From Clostridium sp. AM58-1XD (GTDB taxonomy: Bacteria > Bacillota > Clostridia > Lachnospirales > Lachnospiraceae), in the NCBI RefSeq assembly GCF_003464085.1, contig NZ_QSDR01000019.1:1-64000 (forward strand): 64,000 nucleotides of DNA, written 5' to 3'. Shown piece by piece: positions 45,154 to 55,383 of this stretch. The notes under the pieces are model-generated. The model saw only the letters and a program-made list of their open reading frames with translations, was not told where the DNA came from and did not search any database. Position 1 is the stretch's first letter, and every line of letters starts with the position of its first letter. A program made the translations under genes and the position numbers.

Positions 45154-46460
45154 ATGAGAAAAAAATGGCGCTGCATTTTGCTTATGCTGTCTTTTTCTGT
45201 GCTTTCTATGGCGGGCTGCAACGATAAAACGACATCGGGAGAACTCCATATACAGCCGGAAAAAGAGGAAAAACAATGCTCACCCTGTTTTTGCCGATTG
45301 AATCCAATAAGACTGCTGCGAACGACAGTTATCAGTATATTATCTCAGAATTCAACGCCCAGAGTGACACAATCGAGATTCGGGTAGACGGGCTCCTGTC
45401 GGAGATGGTTACAACGAGGCGCTGGCGCGGCGGCTGGATGATGGAAAGGGCGTTGACCTGTTTATTGTAAATGCAGATTGGGTGAAACAGCTGAATTCCA
45501 AAGGCTATTTTTATGATCTCTCGGAACAGCCGGTGTTTCAAAGACTGAACGCTGCTGCCAGGCAGCAGGCGGTTGTAGACGGCACGGTCTACTGCATTCC
45601 AACGAATATGACGGCTTATGGCCTTTATGTGAATGTGGGGCTTTTAAGACAGTATGGCCTTAAACCGCCTCAGAATGCGGACGAGTTTCTCCACTGCTGC
45701 CAGGTCCTCAAGGAAAACGGCATTACGCCTGTCAGCATTAACCGATGGTATGCGATGACAACGATTGCCATGGCCCGCGGACTTTATCCGGTCTATCAGG
45801 CGGAAAATACAGAGGAAATCATAGCTGGCCTGAATGACGGCAGCATTAAAATCAGCGATTATATGCTGGAGGGATTCCGCTTTTTCAATGAACTGATAGA
45901 GAAGGGATATTATGGGGACGGCCTCACCGCAGAAGAGGTGGATACAGTCAAAGCCAATACCTCAGACTGGGAGGCGTTCCGGACAGAAAAAACGGCATTT
46001 GCCGTGTTTCCCTCTGGGAAAGAGGCGGATATAAAAAAAAATGGCTCCTGAGATGGAATTTATCCAACAGGGATTTCCGGTGCTGCCGGACGGCACCATA
46101 AGCCTCCCGTCCATTGACTCCCGTATCTGTGTCAATGCAAAGGGAGAGCATGTAGAGGAGGCACTGAATGCTTTGGAATATTTTACAATCAGTAAGGCAG
46201 AAGAGCTTTCGTCAGGAAATAAGGGACTTCTTTCCGGATTTGAAGGCGAAAATCCGGAGGCAGACCCAACGGTCCTGGCGCTGCAGACTGATGCGGTCTC
46301 TCCAGGACAGATACCGATAGAAGATATGCGGCTTTGCTTTGATTACTGGGGGACCATACGGATTCTGTGCCTGGATATGATCGATGGTATGACGCCGGAG
46401 GAAGCCGCTATGGAATATGACCGCATACAGGCGGAGAAGGTGGAAAAAAATGTTCCGTAA
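45154..46460 (+). pseudogene. Sugar-type ABC substrate-binding lipoprotein, three frameshifts
   Basis: Lipoprotein signal MRKKWRCILLMLSFSVLSMA then GCNDK. The reading frame changes near 45275 (to MLTLFLPIESNKTAANDSYQ, YIISEFNAQSDTIEIRVDG), near 45400 (to GDGYNEALARRLDDGKGVDL and TVYCIPTNMTAYGLYVNVGL) and at 46033-46041, a run of nine A residues (to MAPEMEFIQQGFPVLPDGTI). Together these give an extracellular solute-binding protein, family 1 (about 430 residues). No permease genes follow; the gene runs into a hybrid kinase, so the protein may have served as a periplasm-side sensor for it. Confidence 0.7.
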
Positions 46461-49029
46461 AGTATGGAAACGTCCGGAGACAGAAGAGAAAAGAGGAAGC
46501 CGGTACCGGCTGACGGCAGCCATTGCAGCCGTATCCATTCTGACTCTGGCTGTTTCCGGCATAGTTAGATTTTGTGTAAATTATATCAGTACCAATGTCC
46601 GCAGCACCACGATCCAGACCATCAGTGAGCTGACCGGAAGTAAAGCAGCAACTCTGGCAGCAATTCTGGATGAAACGGCACGTGATATGTATAATGTAAC
46701 GTACGCGCTCAGTGCCGCCAAGGATAGGCGTTCTGCATCACTGATTTTAGAGGCTTTTCAGGAAAGCCATGAACTGAAGGCACTGGTCGCATTCGATAAA
46801 GAAAGGAATGTTCTTTATGGGGATATGGAGTCGCTTGTAATGAAGGGGATTCCAGATGATTTTTCGTCACAGGTGGAATCTGACGGATTCGCCATGTCGG
46901 ATACCCTTTTTGGCGTGGATGGGGATCGGGAGATTTTACTGGGTGCTGCAATTCCGGGAGGAGGCGTCGTTTATGCTGCCCTTTCTACGGATTCTCTGCA
47001 GAAGACATGTGGAGAAGATACATATTTGGGAGAAGGCTACAGCTATGTGGTGGAAAGAAACGGGAATATTATTATTCCGCCTTTCCGCTACAGTTATGAG
47101 CAGATATACGAAAATATCCGCGTGCTCCTGAGCGACAGCAAAAATACGGAGGAGGAGCTGGAACCATTTATGAAAGCGCTGTCCGACGGCCGGTCAGGCT
47201 CTGTTGTTTTTATGATTAACGGTCAGGAACAGATTCTGTGCTTCACTCCGGTAGAAACTGAAAAAGAGTGGCAGTTTGTTACGGTTGTACCGCTGAAGGT
47301 GGTGGAGAAAGAGGGAACCAGGATCATGCAGACAACGGTCTGCATGGCAGCTATGATAATCGCTGTTATCATCATAGCGCTGTCAACGGCGGTTCTGTTT
47401 TATCTGTCAGCTCAGCGGAGGCAGAGGAAAAATGACCGTTTTCTTCTGGATATCTATCAGGCAATTTCCAGAAATACAGACACGGTTATTTTCATTCTGA
47501 ACAAGAGAACAGGACGTCTCGATTATGTATTTGAAAACAGCGAACGGCTTCTTGGAATCTCATTTGATGAATTTTTAAAGGGCGAAGAACAGGAAACGGG
47601 AACAGGCGCTTTTTTTAAAGAGCTGCAGGCGCTGCTTTTGGAAACATGCCCGGTTGAAGGATGTCAGCGGAAGATTCATATATATAATGACCGCCTTCAC
47701 CGCGATATGTGGTTGAAAATTTTGACATGTCCATTCTATTTGGGCAACGATCCGAAATGCATTTACGCGGTTACAGACATAACAAAGGAACAGAATGACC
47801 GAGAAACGATTGCAGCGGCAGTAGTTGCAGCTGAGCAGGCGAATGCGGCAAAGAGCAGCTTTTTCTCTAATATGTCCCATGATATGCGAACTCCGATGAA
47901 TGGGATCATTGGTATGACCGCTATTGCAAAACGTAACATAGAGAATAAGGACAGGGTAATGGACTGCCTGAACAAGATTGACTTTTCATCGAAACACCTG
48001 CTGGATCTGATAAATGATGTACTGGATATGAGTAAAATAGAAAGCGGAAAGCTGGCGCTGGCGAGTGAATCTTTTTCTTTACCGGAAATATTCAACGACC
48101 TGGAAGCTATTTTAAAATCTCAATGTGACGACAGGAAGCAGAAACTGAGCTTCGATCTCCATATAAAACAGGAAAGAATCAGAGGGGATGCCCTGCGCCT
48201 GAAACAAATTTTTATGAATCTGCTTTCGAATGCGGTGAAATTTACTCCAATTGGAGGTACTATTGTGCTGACTGCAGAGGAACGAGAGCCGAGTAAGCCG
48301 GGCTATGCGGCCTGGCGTTTTACGGTTGCGGATAATGGGATCGGTATGTCATCCGATTTTCAAAAAGTCATTTTTACTCCTTTTGAGCGGGTGGGGGATA
48401 CGTATGTGTATCAGACGGAAGGCACCGGCCTCGGCCTGGCGATCACAAAGAATCTGATTTCTGCTATGGGAGGCCAGATTTCATTAAAAAGTGAAATCGG
48501 TCATGGTACCACATTCTTTGTGGATCTGGAACTGCCGCTTCAGGAAAAAGAGCCTGCAGTTTGTAAACCCACCCGAAATCCGGAAATGAACGAAGCTTTC
48601 TTTGCGGGAAAGCGTTTTCTTCTGGCTGAGGATAATGCCATCAATCAGGAGGTCGCTGTGGAACTCTTGTGTGGATACGGCGCCAAAGTCGATGTGGCCG
48701 CCAATGGTGATCAGGCGCTGACGTACTTTAAGGGATCTACCCCTGGCTACTACGATGCAATTCTGATGGATATCCAGATGCCGGTAATGAATGGGTATGA
48801 TGCCGCCAGGGCGATCCGGTCGTGCGGCCATATTCAGGCGGAAACCATACCGATTATCGCTATGACTGCAAATGTTTTTACAGAAGATGTCCTGGCTGCC
48901 AGAAATGCAGGCATGGATGCCCATATACCAAAACCACTTGATTTCGAACAGTTATATTATGCACTGGAGAACCGGGCAGCTGATGATCGCTCCGGAAAGG
49001 ATTCAGATGACAAATCAGCGTTTCGATAG
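46450..49029 (+). CDS. Membrane hybrid sensor histidine kinase
   Basis: 859 residues from the ATG at 46450 (GGAGAAGGTGG upstream), overlapping the binding-protein gene by 11 bases. N-terminal helix (AAIAAVSILTLAVSGIV), extracellular sensor domain of about 250 residues, second helix near residue 305, PAS-like region, HisKA with phospho-acceptor His near 477 (NMSHDMRTPMNGI), HATPase_c (NLLSNAVKFTPIG; ADNGIGMSSDF; GTGLGLAI) and a receiver domain with Asp near 774 (ILMDIQMPVMNGY). No HPt domain is seen. Confidence 0.92.
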   Translation: MFRKVWKRPETEEKRGSRYRLTAAIAAVSILTLAVSGIVRFCVNYISTNVRSTTIQTISELTGSKAATLAAILDETARDMYNVTYALSAAKDRRSASLILEAFQESHELKALVAFDKERNVLYGDMESLVMKGIPDDFSSQVESDGFAMSDTLFGVDGDREILLGAAIPGGGVVYAALSTDSLQKTCGEDTYLGEGYSYVVERNGNIIIPPFRYSYEQIYENIRVLLSDSKNTEEELEPFMKALSDGRSGSVVFMINGQEQILCFTPVETEKEWQFVTVVPLKVVEKEGTRIMQTTVCMAAMIIAVIIIALSTAVLFYLSAQRRQRKNDRFLLDIYQAISRNTDTVIFILNKRTGRLDYVFENSERLLGISFDEFLKGEEQETGTGAFFKELQALLLETCPVEGCQRKIHIYNDRLHRDMWLKILTCPFYLGNDPKCIYAVTDITKEQNDRETIAAAVVAAEQANAAKSSFFSNMSHDMRTPMNGIIGMTAIAKRNIENKDRVMDCLNKIDFSSKHLLDLINDVLDMSKIESGKLALASESFSLPEIFNDLEAILKSQCDDRKQKLSFDLHIKQERIRGDALRLKQIFMNLLSNAVKFTPIGGTIVLTAEEREPSKPGYAAWRFTVADNGIGMSSDFQKVIFTPFERVGDTYVYQTEGTGLGLAITKNLISAMGGQISLKSEIGHGTTFFVDLELPLQEKEPAVCKPTRNPEMNEAFFAGKRFLLAEDNAINQEVAVELLCGYGAKVDVAANGDQALTYFKGSTPGYYDAILMDIQMPVMNGYDAARAIRSCGHIQAETIPIIAMTANVFTEDVLAARNAGMDAHIPKPLDFEQLYYALENRAADDRSGKDSDDKSAFR

Positions 49030-49076
49030 TAACCGGAATTACTGAACAAAACACAGCAGACATAAGGAGAACGAAT

Positions 49077-51590
49077 ATGGAACAGAAGAAATGGAATCAG
49101 CCGGGGGAGAGCCCCTGTACAACGCTGCCATCTGGCGGATGCCGTTGGATATTGGACGAAATGCAGATTGAAGCGCTGGGATTCTGCCTGGATGAGAATC
49201 TCACGATCCTGTGGGCAAGCAGCCCGTTTTACAAAAAAACAGGATATACAGAGGCGGAGTTCGGCGGACAATTTCAAAATCTTCGGCAGTTTTATCAGGA
49301 GAATCCCGATGAATTTGAAGATATAAAGAGCCGGCTTGCAGAGTCGGCTGCAAAAGCAGAGTCGGCCGTGGAATGGATATCTCCGATTCCAAAAAAGGAA
49401 GGCGGTGCCGCATGGGGACGGATGACTGCGACGTTTGCCGGAAGGGATTCCAACGGACGGGCGGAATGCCGGGCATTTTACAGGGAACTCGACGGAAAGC
49501 AGCAGGAACTGACAGAGTCGAACCATTGTCTGAAGAAATCGGCAGGATATTTTAAATGGGTGCTGGATGAGTATTCCGGAAATGCGTATATAGCAGATAT
49601 GGAAAATTATGACCTTCTTTATATCAACAGAACATCCTGTGAAACGTTGAAACTTCCTGTAGAGAAAGTGATCGGCCGTAAATGCTATGAAGTAATACAA
49701 AACCTTACGTCGCCGTGTCCATTCTGTACAAATTCCTGCCTGACGGAGGACGAATTCTATCAGTGGGAATACTACAATCCGTTCTTAAAACGCAAGTATC
49801 TGCTGAAAGACCGCATTATAGACTGGGAGGGGAGGAAAGCCCGTCTGGAACTTTCTCTCGACAATTTCAGCCCGGAATACAAACTGGAAAAAATGGACCG
49901 GGAACGGGGGGCGATCCTGCGGACCATTCCAGGCGGTTTTGCCAGAGTGGATGCACGGGATGGAAAGACCATTCTCTGGTATGGCGGAGATTTCCTGCAT
50001 TTAATCGGATATACGAAAGAGCAGTTTGAGAACGAACTCCATTCTCAGTGCACGTATCTCCATCCGGAAGATTTAATACGGGCGACCGACATCATGAATC
50101 ATTCCAGGGAAACAGGAAGGCCTACGGCAGCGGAAGGCCGTATCATAAACAGGGACGGAACGCAGAAAATAGTGACTATGACGTTCAGTTATGTCAGCGG
50201 AGAAGACAGCTGGGACGGTATTGAATCCTACTACAGCGTCGGAATCGATATAACGAGGGAGCGGGAAGAGCAGGAACGGCAGCGCAATGCACTGGAAGAG
50301 GCATATCAGGCGGCCCGCGTGGCAAATGCGGCGAAGACAAATTTCCTGTCGTCCATGTCCCACGATATACGGACGCCTATGAATGCAATTATGGGCATGA
50401 CGGCGATTGCACAGGCCAATCTGGATTGTCAGGAAAAAATGGAAGACTGCTTAGATAAGATTAACAGGTCGAGCAGGCATCTGCTCGGCCTGATTAACGA
50501 AGTGCTGGATATGTCTAAAATTGAGAGCGGAAAAATCAGCTTTGCATTAGAGCAGGTGAACCTGCCGGATCTGGTCCAGACAGTCATAGATATGTGCCGT
50601 CCTCTGATCAGTGAAAAGCGTCAGCAGTTTCGGGTGAACTTCGGGCACATGCGCCACGAAAATGTGATTACGGACGGAGACCGCCTGCGCCAGGTGCTGA
50701 TGAATATTCTTTCCAATGCCATTAAGTATACTCAGGAAGGCGGCGCCATTACTTTAAAAGTGAATGAACGGAAATCATTGATATCCGACAAGCGTCAGTA
50801 TGAATTCATCTGTACAGATAACGGAATCGGAATATCAAAAGAATACCTGCCGCACATTTTCGATCCGTTTTCACGGGCAGACGATTCGAGAATCAGCAGA
50901 ATCCAGGGGACTGGGCTCGGGATGGCGATTACTGAGAATATCGTCCGTATGATGAACGGAACGATTGATGTAAAGAGCGAGGAAGGCATAGGAAGTGTCT
51001 TTACCGTTTCGATTCCAATGGAGGTCTGCGGAAAAGAGAAACTGTTAAACGGAAAACAGGCCGAACAGCGGGTGACGGCTGCCTCCGGCATTTCCGTATA
51101 TGAGAATGATGCGGCAATCCCGTATGATTCTGAGAACACAGAGAGTGAAGGTTCGGCAGTACTGTCTGGAAAAAAGGTACTGCTGGTAGAGGATAATGAG
51201 ATTAACAGAGAGATTGTGGTGGAGCTGCTCCAAATGCATCAGGTCCGTGTGGATTGTGCGGAGAACGGCCTGGAAGCAAAAGTAGCATTCGAGACCTCAG
51301 AACCAGGGGAATACAGCGCCATTTTGATGGACATCCAGATGCCTGTTATGAACGGCTATGAAGCGGCGGCCGCAATCCGCAGGCTGCAGCGGGCAGATGC
51401 CCTTACGGTTCCCATTATTGCGCTGACGGCCAACGCCTTTACCACAGACGCGGCAAAGGCACGCAGCGTCGGAATGAACGATCATCTTGCAAAGCCAATC
51501 GAGATAGAACGGCTGCTGGAGGTTCTGCAAAAGTGGATCAAAACGAACAGGAACCGAACGGATGGGCCCTCTGATTTCAGGATTAATTAA
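49077..51590 (+). CDS. Soluble PAS-containing hybrid histidine kinase
   Basis: 837 residues without a membrane helix. At least two or three PAS-like units precede the kinase core, one with SPCPFCTNSCL, a Cys-rich motif that could bind metal. HisKA His near residue 429 (MSHDIRTPMNAIM), HATPase_c (NILSNAIKYTQEGG, DNGIGISKEY, GTGLGMAITENI) and a receiver with Asp near 752 (ILMDIQMPVMNGYEA). Placed 47 bases after the first hybrid kinase; the two share the core layout and probably feed one pathway. Its stop overlaps the convergent GntR gene by 4 bases. Confidence 0.92.
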   Translation: MEQKKWNQPGESPCTTLPSGGCRWILDEMQIEALGFCLDENLTILWASSPFYKKTGYTEAEFGGQFQNLRQFYQENPDEFEDIKSRLAESAAKAESAVEWISPIPKKEGGAAWGRMTATFAGRDSNGRAECRAFYRELDGKQQELTESNHCLKKSAGYFKWVLDEYSGNAYIADMENYDLLYINRTSCETLKLPVEKVIGRKCYEVIQNLTSPCPFCTNSCLTEDEFYQWEYYNPFLKRKYLLKDRIIDWEGRKARLELSLDNFSPEYKLEKMDRERGAILRTIPGGFARVDARDGKTILWYGGDFLHLIGYTKEQFENELHSQCTYLHPEDLIRATDIMNHSRETGRPTAAEGRIINRDGTQKIVTMTFSYVSGEDSWDGIESYYSVGIDITREREEQERQRNALEEAYQAARVANAAKTNFLSSMSHDIRTPMNAIMGMTAIAQANLDCQEKMEDCLDKINRSSRHLLGLINEVLDMSKIESGKISFALEQVNLPDLVQTVIDMCRPLISEKRQQFRVNFGHMRHENVITDGDRLRQVLMNILSNAIKYTQEGGAITLKVNERKSLISDKRQYEFICTDNGIGISKEYLPHIFDPFSRADDSRISRIQGTGLGMAITENIVRMMNGTIDVKSEEGIGSVFTVSIPMEVCGKEKLLNGKQAEQRVTAASGISVYENDAAIPYDSENTESEGSAVLSGKKVLLVEDNEINREIVVELLQMHQVRVDCAENGLEAKVAFETSEPGEYSAILMDIQMPVMNGYEAAAAIRRLQRADALTVPIIALTANAFTTDAAKARSVGMNDHLAKPIEIERLLEVLQKWIKTNRNRTDGPSDFRIN

Positions 51591-53020
51591 AGGTCGGGAA
51601 TCAGGAGACGTTCGGCCTCGAAGATCCCTAGCTTCACCAGATTGCCGACTGCGAAACGAAATTCGTGAATCAAGAGTTCTTCCAGTTTATCGGAAAAAAG
51701 AGCCGCATCTGCTTCATCCAGGGCGCTTGTAAACGATTCGAAACAGCTGAGATAGAACTGCATCCGGTCATCCTTCTTTTGCCACATACTGCGCAGGGCA
51801 TATCCCCAGAAGAGCTGCTGCATGAGTTCACCATAGACCGTCCGGATGGCCTGATAAGGGGCGAACCGTTCCAGCAATTCCAGGGCGGCATAGGTGACCA
51901 GCTCATACTGCTGCCTGCTTTTCACAGAAGACAGCTCATTTTTGCATTTTTGCAATCCGGCGGTATCCAGTGAAGCTACTGTGATCTCAGACACCGCTTT
52001 GCAGGACAAGGTCAGAATCTGCAGGCTTTGAGCCATATCCAAGAGGCGCTTGCGGACAGCAGGGCTGGTAAGATTACAGTTCTGAGCCGTCTCGTGTAAA
52101 GGCAGGACTCTTGTGCCGATCCGCTGAGAAGATCTGGTGGCTCCAACGCCATTCAGCAATGAAAGGGCTCTTCTAACCGTGCTCACAGATACATTTCTTT
52201 CTGTGGAGAGCTTCTCCAGAGATGGCAGCAAGGTATTTACCGGATATTGGCCGCGACAGATCGAAATGAGGAGATCCATGGCAAGAGAGTAGCAGATCTG
52301 GGAAGCTTTTTTGTAGCAGCTCCATGTAAACGGAATCTCCTGCTGGGGCGGCGGTGCAGTAATCCGCCTTTCATAAAGCTGGCTTAAGGTCAAAGACAGA
52401 GAATCCTGGGCCTCATAAATGGATTCCCGGAGCGCGTTCCAATCCTTTCTAAGCCAATGATCCAGCGAGCTCAGAGAATAGTCCCTGACCACAAAGAGGC
52501 GCCATGGATTTTCCGGCATGCTGAAAAATGGAGCTTCATAAAACATGAAAATCTGCCAGACAAGCCGAAGAAGAAGCTCATTTCCAAGGGACGCATAGGC
52601 CTGCATAATATGGTTAAAAGCAGTAAACGGCGGCAGCGGATTATGAGACTCCAGCTGCTCTATGCTCTTGTAAATTTCAACAGGAGCATTTTTAAGCCCG
52701 ATCCACTGTGCATGGCCCAGCAGTGGACGCAGGGATTTGCTCAAATCGATCAGGGCGTGTTTTCGATGGGAAAAGAAATGCTGGACGTGAAGTTCCACTT
52801 CCTGCTTGTTGTAGTCCTTGATGACCATCGTTCCTATGTTCTGAGACAGAGTAACATAGCCTTCGCGCTGCAGGCGGAGATAGGCGGCACGTACCGTATC
52901 GAGGGAAACAAGAAAATTGCCGGCGGCATTTTCCATAGTTGGAAGGATATCGCCTGCCTTATAAGCTCCAAATTGAATCTGTGTTTTAATAACGTCGTAG
53001 ACGATCTGTCGCAGCTCCAT
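51587..53020 (-). CDS. GntR-type regulator with two winged-helix domains
   Basis: 477 residues from the ATG at 53020 (GGGAG upstream); a GTG 7 codons earlier is possible. The first GntR winged helix is at about residues 5-75 (MELRQIVYDVIKTQIQFGAY; AGDILPTMENAAGNFLVSLD; REGYVTLSQNIGTMV). A second is near residues 240-320 (SLAMDLLISICRGQYPVNTL, LPSLEKLSTERNVSVSTVRR, ALSLLNGVG). Between and after them lie helical regions not matched to a known effector domain. It is divergent from the GGDEF-EAL gene. Confidence 0.75.
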   Translation of the reverse strand: MELRQIVYDVIKTQIQFGAYKAGDILPTMENAAGNFLVSLDTVRAAYLRLQREGYVTLSQNIGTMVIKDYNKQEVELHVQHFFSHRKHALIDLSKSLRPLLGHAQWIGLKNAPVEIYKSIEQLESHNPLPPFTAFNHIMQAYASLGNELLLRLVWQIFMFYEAPFFSMPENPWRLFVVRDYSLSSLDHWLRKDWNALRESIYEAQDSLSLTLSQLYERRITAPPPQQEIPFTWSCYKKASQICYSLAMDLLISICRGQYPVNTLLPSLEKLSTERNVSVSTVRRALSLLNGVGATRSSQRIGTRVLPLHETAQNCNLTSPAVRKRLLDMAQSLQILTLSCKAVSEITVASLDTAGLQKCKNELSSVKSRQQYELVTYAALELLERFAPYQAIRTVYGELMQQLFWGYALRSMWQKKDDRMQFYLSCFESFTSALDEADAALFSDKLEELLIHEFRFAVGNLVKLGIFEAERLLIPDL

Positions 53021-53117
53021 ATCTGCTCCCACAATTCGCACCCCATTTCATTAAAAATAATCCAGTATATAAAATAATTATATCATTTTTAAGAGCGTTT
53101 TTCTACAAGATTTAATC

Positions 53118-53157
53118 AAGCCGGAGTGAATGAGCATCATTTAGACTTCGGCTTTTT
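53118..53157 (+). terminator. Hairpin with T-run upstream of the GGDEF-EAL gene
   Basis: AAGCCGGAGT (53118-53127) pairs with ACTTCGGCTT (53145-53154, one G-U), followed by T residues. It lies between the divergent GntR and GGDEF-EAL genes and so is not clearly tied to one transcript. Confidence 0.5.
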
Positions 53158-53175
53158 ATTTTTATGAGAGTTAAA

Positions 53176-53204
53176 TTGTACTTTCGTCATTTTTGTGATA
53201 TCAT
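53176..53204 (+). promoter_or_regulatory. SigA-type promoter of the GGDEF-EAL gene
   Basis: TTGTAC (53176-53181), 17-base spacer and TATCAT (53199-53204), about 100 bases upstream of the ATG at 53307. Confidence 0.45.
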
Positions 53205-53306
53205 GACATTGTGATAAAGGCTGATTGAACCAAAAATTCAGGGAGGGGGGAGATCGCTTGAAGGATCCTGAATATTTTGGCTGGGGACTGTTAACGGGGG
53301 TGAAAG

Positions 53307-55165
53307 ATGAGGCGTTTTATAAAAAGTGGGCTGGTGATACTGTTTGCATTGCTGATTTTATTCGGCGGAATGACTCTTCATACTGTTGTGCAGTCTCAGC
53401 ATTATAGCCGGCTGGTCAATTATGTGGGAATTGTAAGGGGAGCGACACAGCGCTGGTAAAACTGGAGCTGATGGATCAGCCAAGCGACCCGCTGGTAGAA
53501 TATCTGAATGGGATTTTAAAGGAATTGACTACAGGAAGCGGAGAGTATGGGCTTCTCTCTCCGGAAGATGAAACTTACCAGCATAATTTGAGCGAGCTCA
53601 ATCGTATGTGGGAAGAGATGAAAGAACAGATCGAAACCTACCGAAATGGGCAGGGTGACGGACGGGCGCTTCTGTCTCTTAGCGAATCTTATTTTATTCA
53701 GGCGAATGACACCGTTTTTGCGGCTGATGATTACGCGGCGAGGCGCGTGCGTACGCTGCTTATCATCTGCATGGTGACGTTGGGGATCATGATGCTTACA
53801 TGGATACTGATCTTGCTGGCCTATTGGAAGAAGCTGCTGCGGTTGGAAGATACCAACCAAAAGCTGAACGAAATGGCCAGGAGGGACGGTCTGACCGGCG
53901 TATATCAGCTGGAGGCATTTAAAGAAGAGGCACAGCATTATTTGGATCGGAAGTCTGTGGAAAAGATGGCGGTTGTTTACACGGATTTTTCTGATTTTAA
54001 ATACATAAACGATGTGTTCGGTTATGAATACGGAGACAGCATATTAAAGAAATACGGCGAAATACTGAATCAGCTGATTGGGGAAGGGGAACTTTGCGGC
54101 CGTGTATCAGCGGACAATTTTGTCTTATTGCTTCGGTATGAGGATCGGGAAGAGATCGCGGCAAGACAGAGAGAGGCGGACGAGGAAATCATTCGTTTTA
54201 TGCGTTCTCATGACAGGCAGTCAGTTCCAACCTGCTGTGGAATCTGCTGTGTAGAGGATGTCATTGAGGATTTAACCATTGACGGCTTCTTGGACCGGGC
54301 CAACTTTGCACGCAAAACTGTAAAAAACGGCAGCAATACCAATTATGTATATTACAATGAAAGCATACGAAATCGCCTGAGGGAAGAAAAAGATGTGGAG
54401 AGCCGTATGCTGACAGCGCTGGAAAACCGGGAATTTACCGTGTTCTATCAGCCGAAGGTGGAACTAAAGACAGGAAAAGCAGCATGTGCCGAATCACTGG
54501 TCCGCTGGAAATTGAAGAATGGATCGATTATTCCTCCAGACCGGTTTATTCCTGTATTTGAAAGCAAGTACCTGATTGACCTTCTGGATCAATATGTATT
54601 TGAAGAGGTCTGCCGTTTTCTCCATCAGCGGTTAGAGGCTGGAAAACCGGTATTTCCTGTATCCGTTAATGTATCCAGGCTTCAGTTTTTCGATCAGAAT
54701 TTTGTGAAGAGATATGTGGAAATACGGGACAAATATCATGTTCCGCCGGGATTGCTGGAAATTGAATTTACAGAATCGATTGCCATCGATAATTCCAACC
54801 TTCTGACACACGTTGTAAATCGTTTAAGAAAGGCTGGTTTTTCCTGTTCGATCGACGACTTTGGAAAGGGATATTCTTCTCTCAGCCTGCTGAAGACTCT
54901 GCCTATTGATGTGCTTAAGATAGACCGCTTCTTCTTTGCGGAAAGCAATGATCCCGTACGTGATATGGCTGTAGTACAGGGGATCGTGGAACTGGTTCAT
55001 AAATTTCACATCCGTACAGTGGCAGAGGGGGTGGAATCTAAAAATCAGGTGGAAATGTTGAAGGAGATCGGCTGTGATTATGTGCAGGGTTACGTTTTCT
55101 ATCGTCCGATGCCGCAGGATGAGTATGAAAGGCTGTTGGATGAGGAGAACATCATTTCATTATAA
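53307..55165 (+). pseudogene. Membrane GGDEF-EAL protein, frameshifted near its N-terminus
   Basis: Start at 53307: MRRFIKSGLVILFALLILFG membrane helix, then VQSQHYSRLVNYVGIVRGAT. Near 53455 a one-base deletion gives an early stop; the next frame continues LVKLELMDQPSDPLVEYLNG through the gene. A second helix (LLIICMVTLGIMMLTWILIL) leads to a degenerate GGDEF domain, whose signature reads RVSADNF, and to an EAL domain with AESLVRWK, NVSRLQFF, EFTESIAI, IDDFGKGYSSLSLL, LKIDRFFF, AEGVESK and QGYVFYRP. The EAL catalytic residues look kept, so cyclic-di-GMP hydrolysis is plausible if the protein is made. A downstream ATG at 53471 would give an EAL protein lacking the first helix. Confidence 0.7.
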
Positions 55166-55237
55166 AGACCAGATTTCGCCATAAATTATTACAGCAAATG
55201 TATGACATGGAACGAAAGCTATGAGAAAATATAAGTT

Positions 55238-55319
55238 AAAAAGAGTGTTGTAAGAGTAAAAATCTGACATGCCATTGATATCGAGGGCAATGATTTTTGC
55301 TTTTACCAACACTCTTTTT
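55238..55319. repeat. Intergenic hairpin element, copy 1 (also terminator)
   Basis: A 13-bp perfect outer stem (55238-55250 with 55307-55319) extended by imperfect pairing, containing the core TGCCATTGATATC. It ends in a T-run and lies between the convergent GGDEF-EAL and ytaF genes. It shares outer-arm and core features with the elements at 58597 and 62960. Confidence 0.7.
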
Positions 55320-55383
55320 CCGTTTTTGTTATGGAAGATAAAATGGGAAATCCTGCACCGGTTTATGGGCGTAAAACATGTTA

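Noticed and set aside
52457..53077. 206-codon plus-strand frame opposite the GntR-type regulator
   Set aside because: It is antisense to a clear two-HTH protein and lacks start signals.
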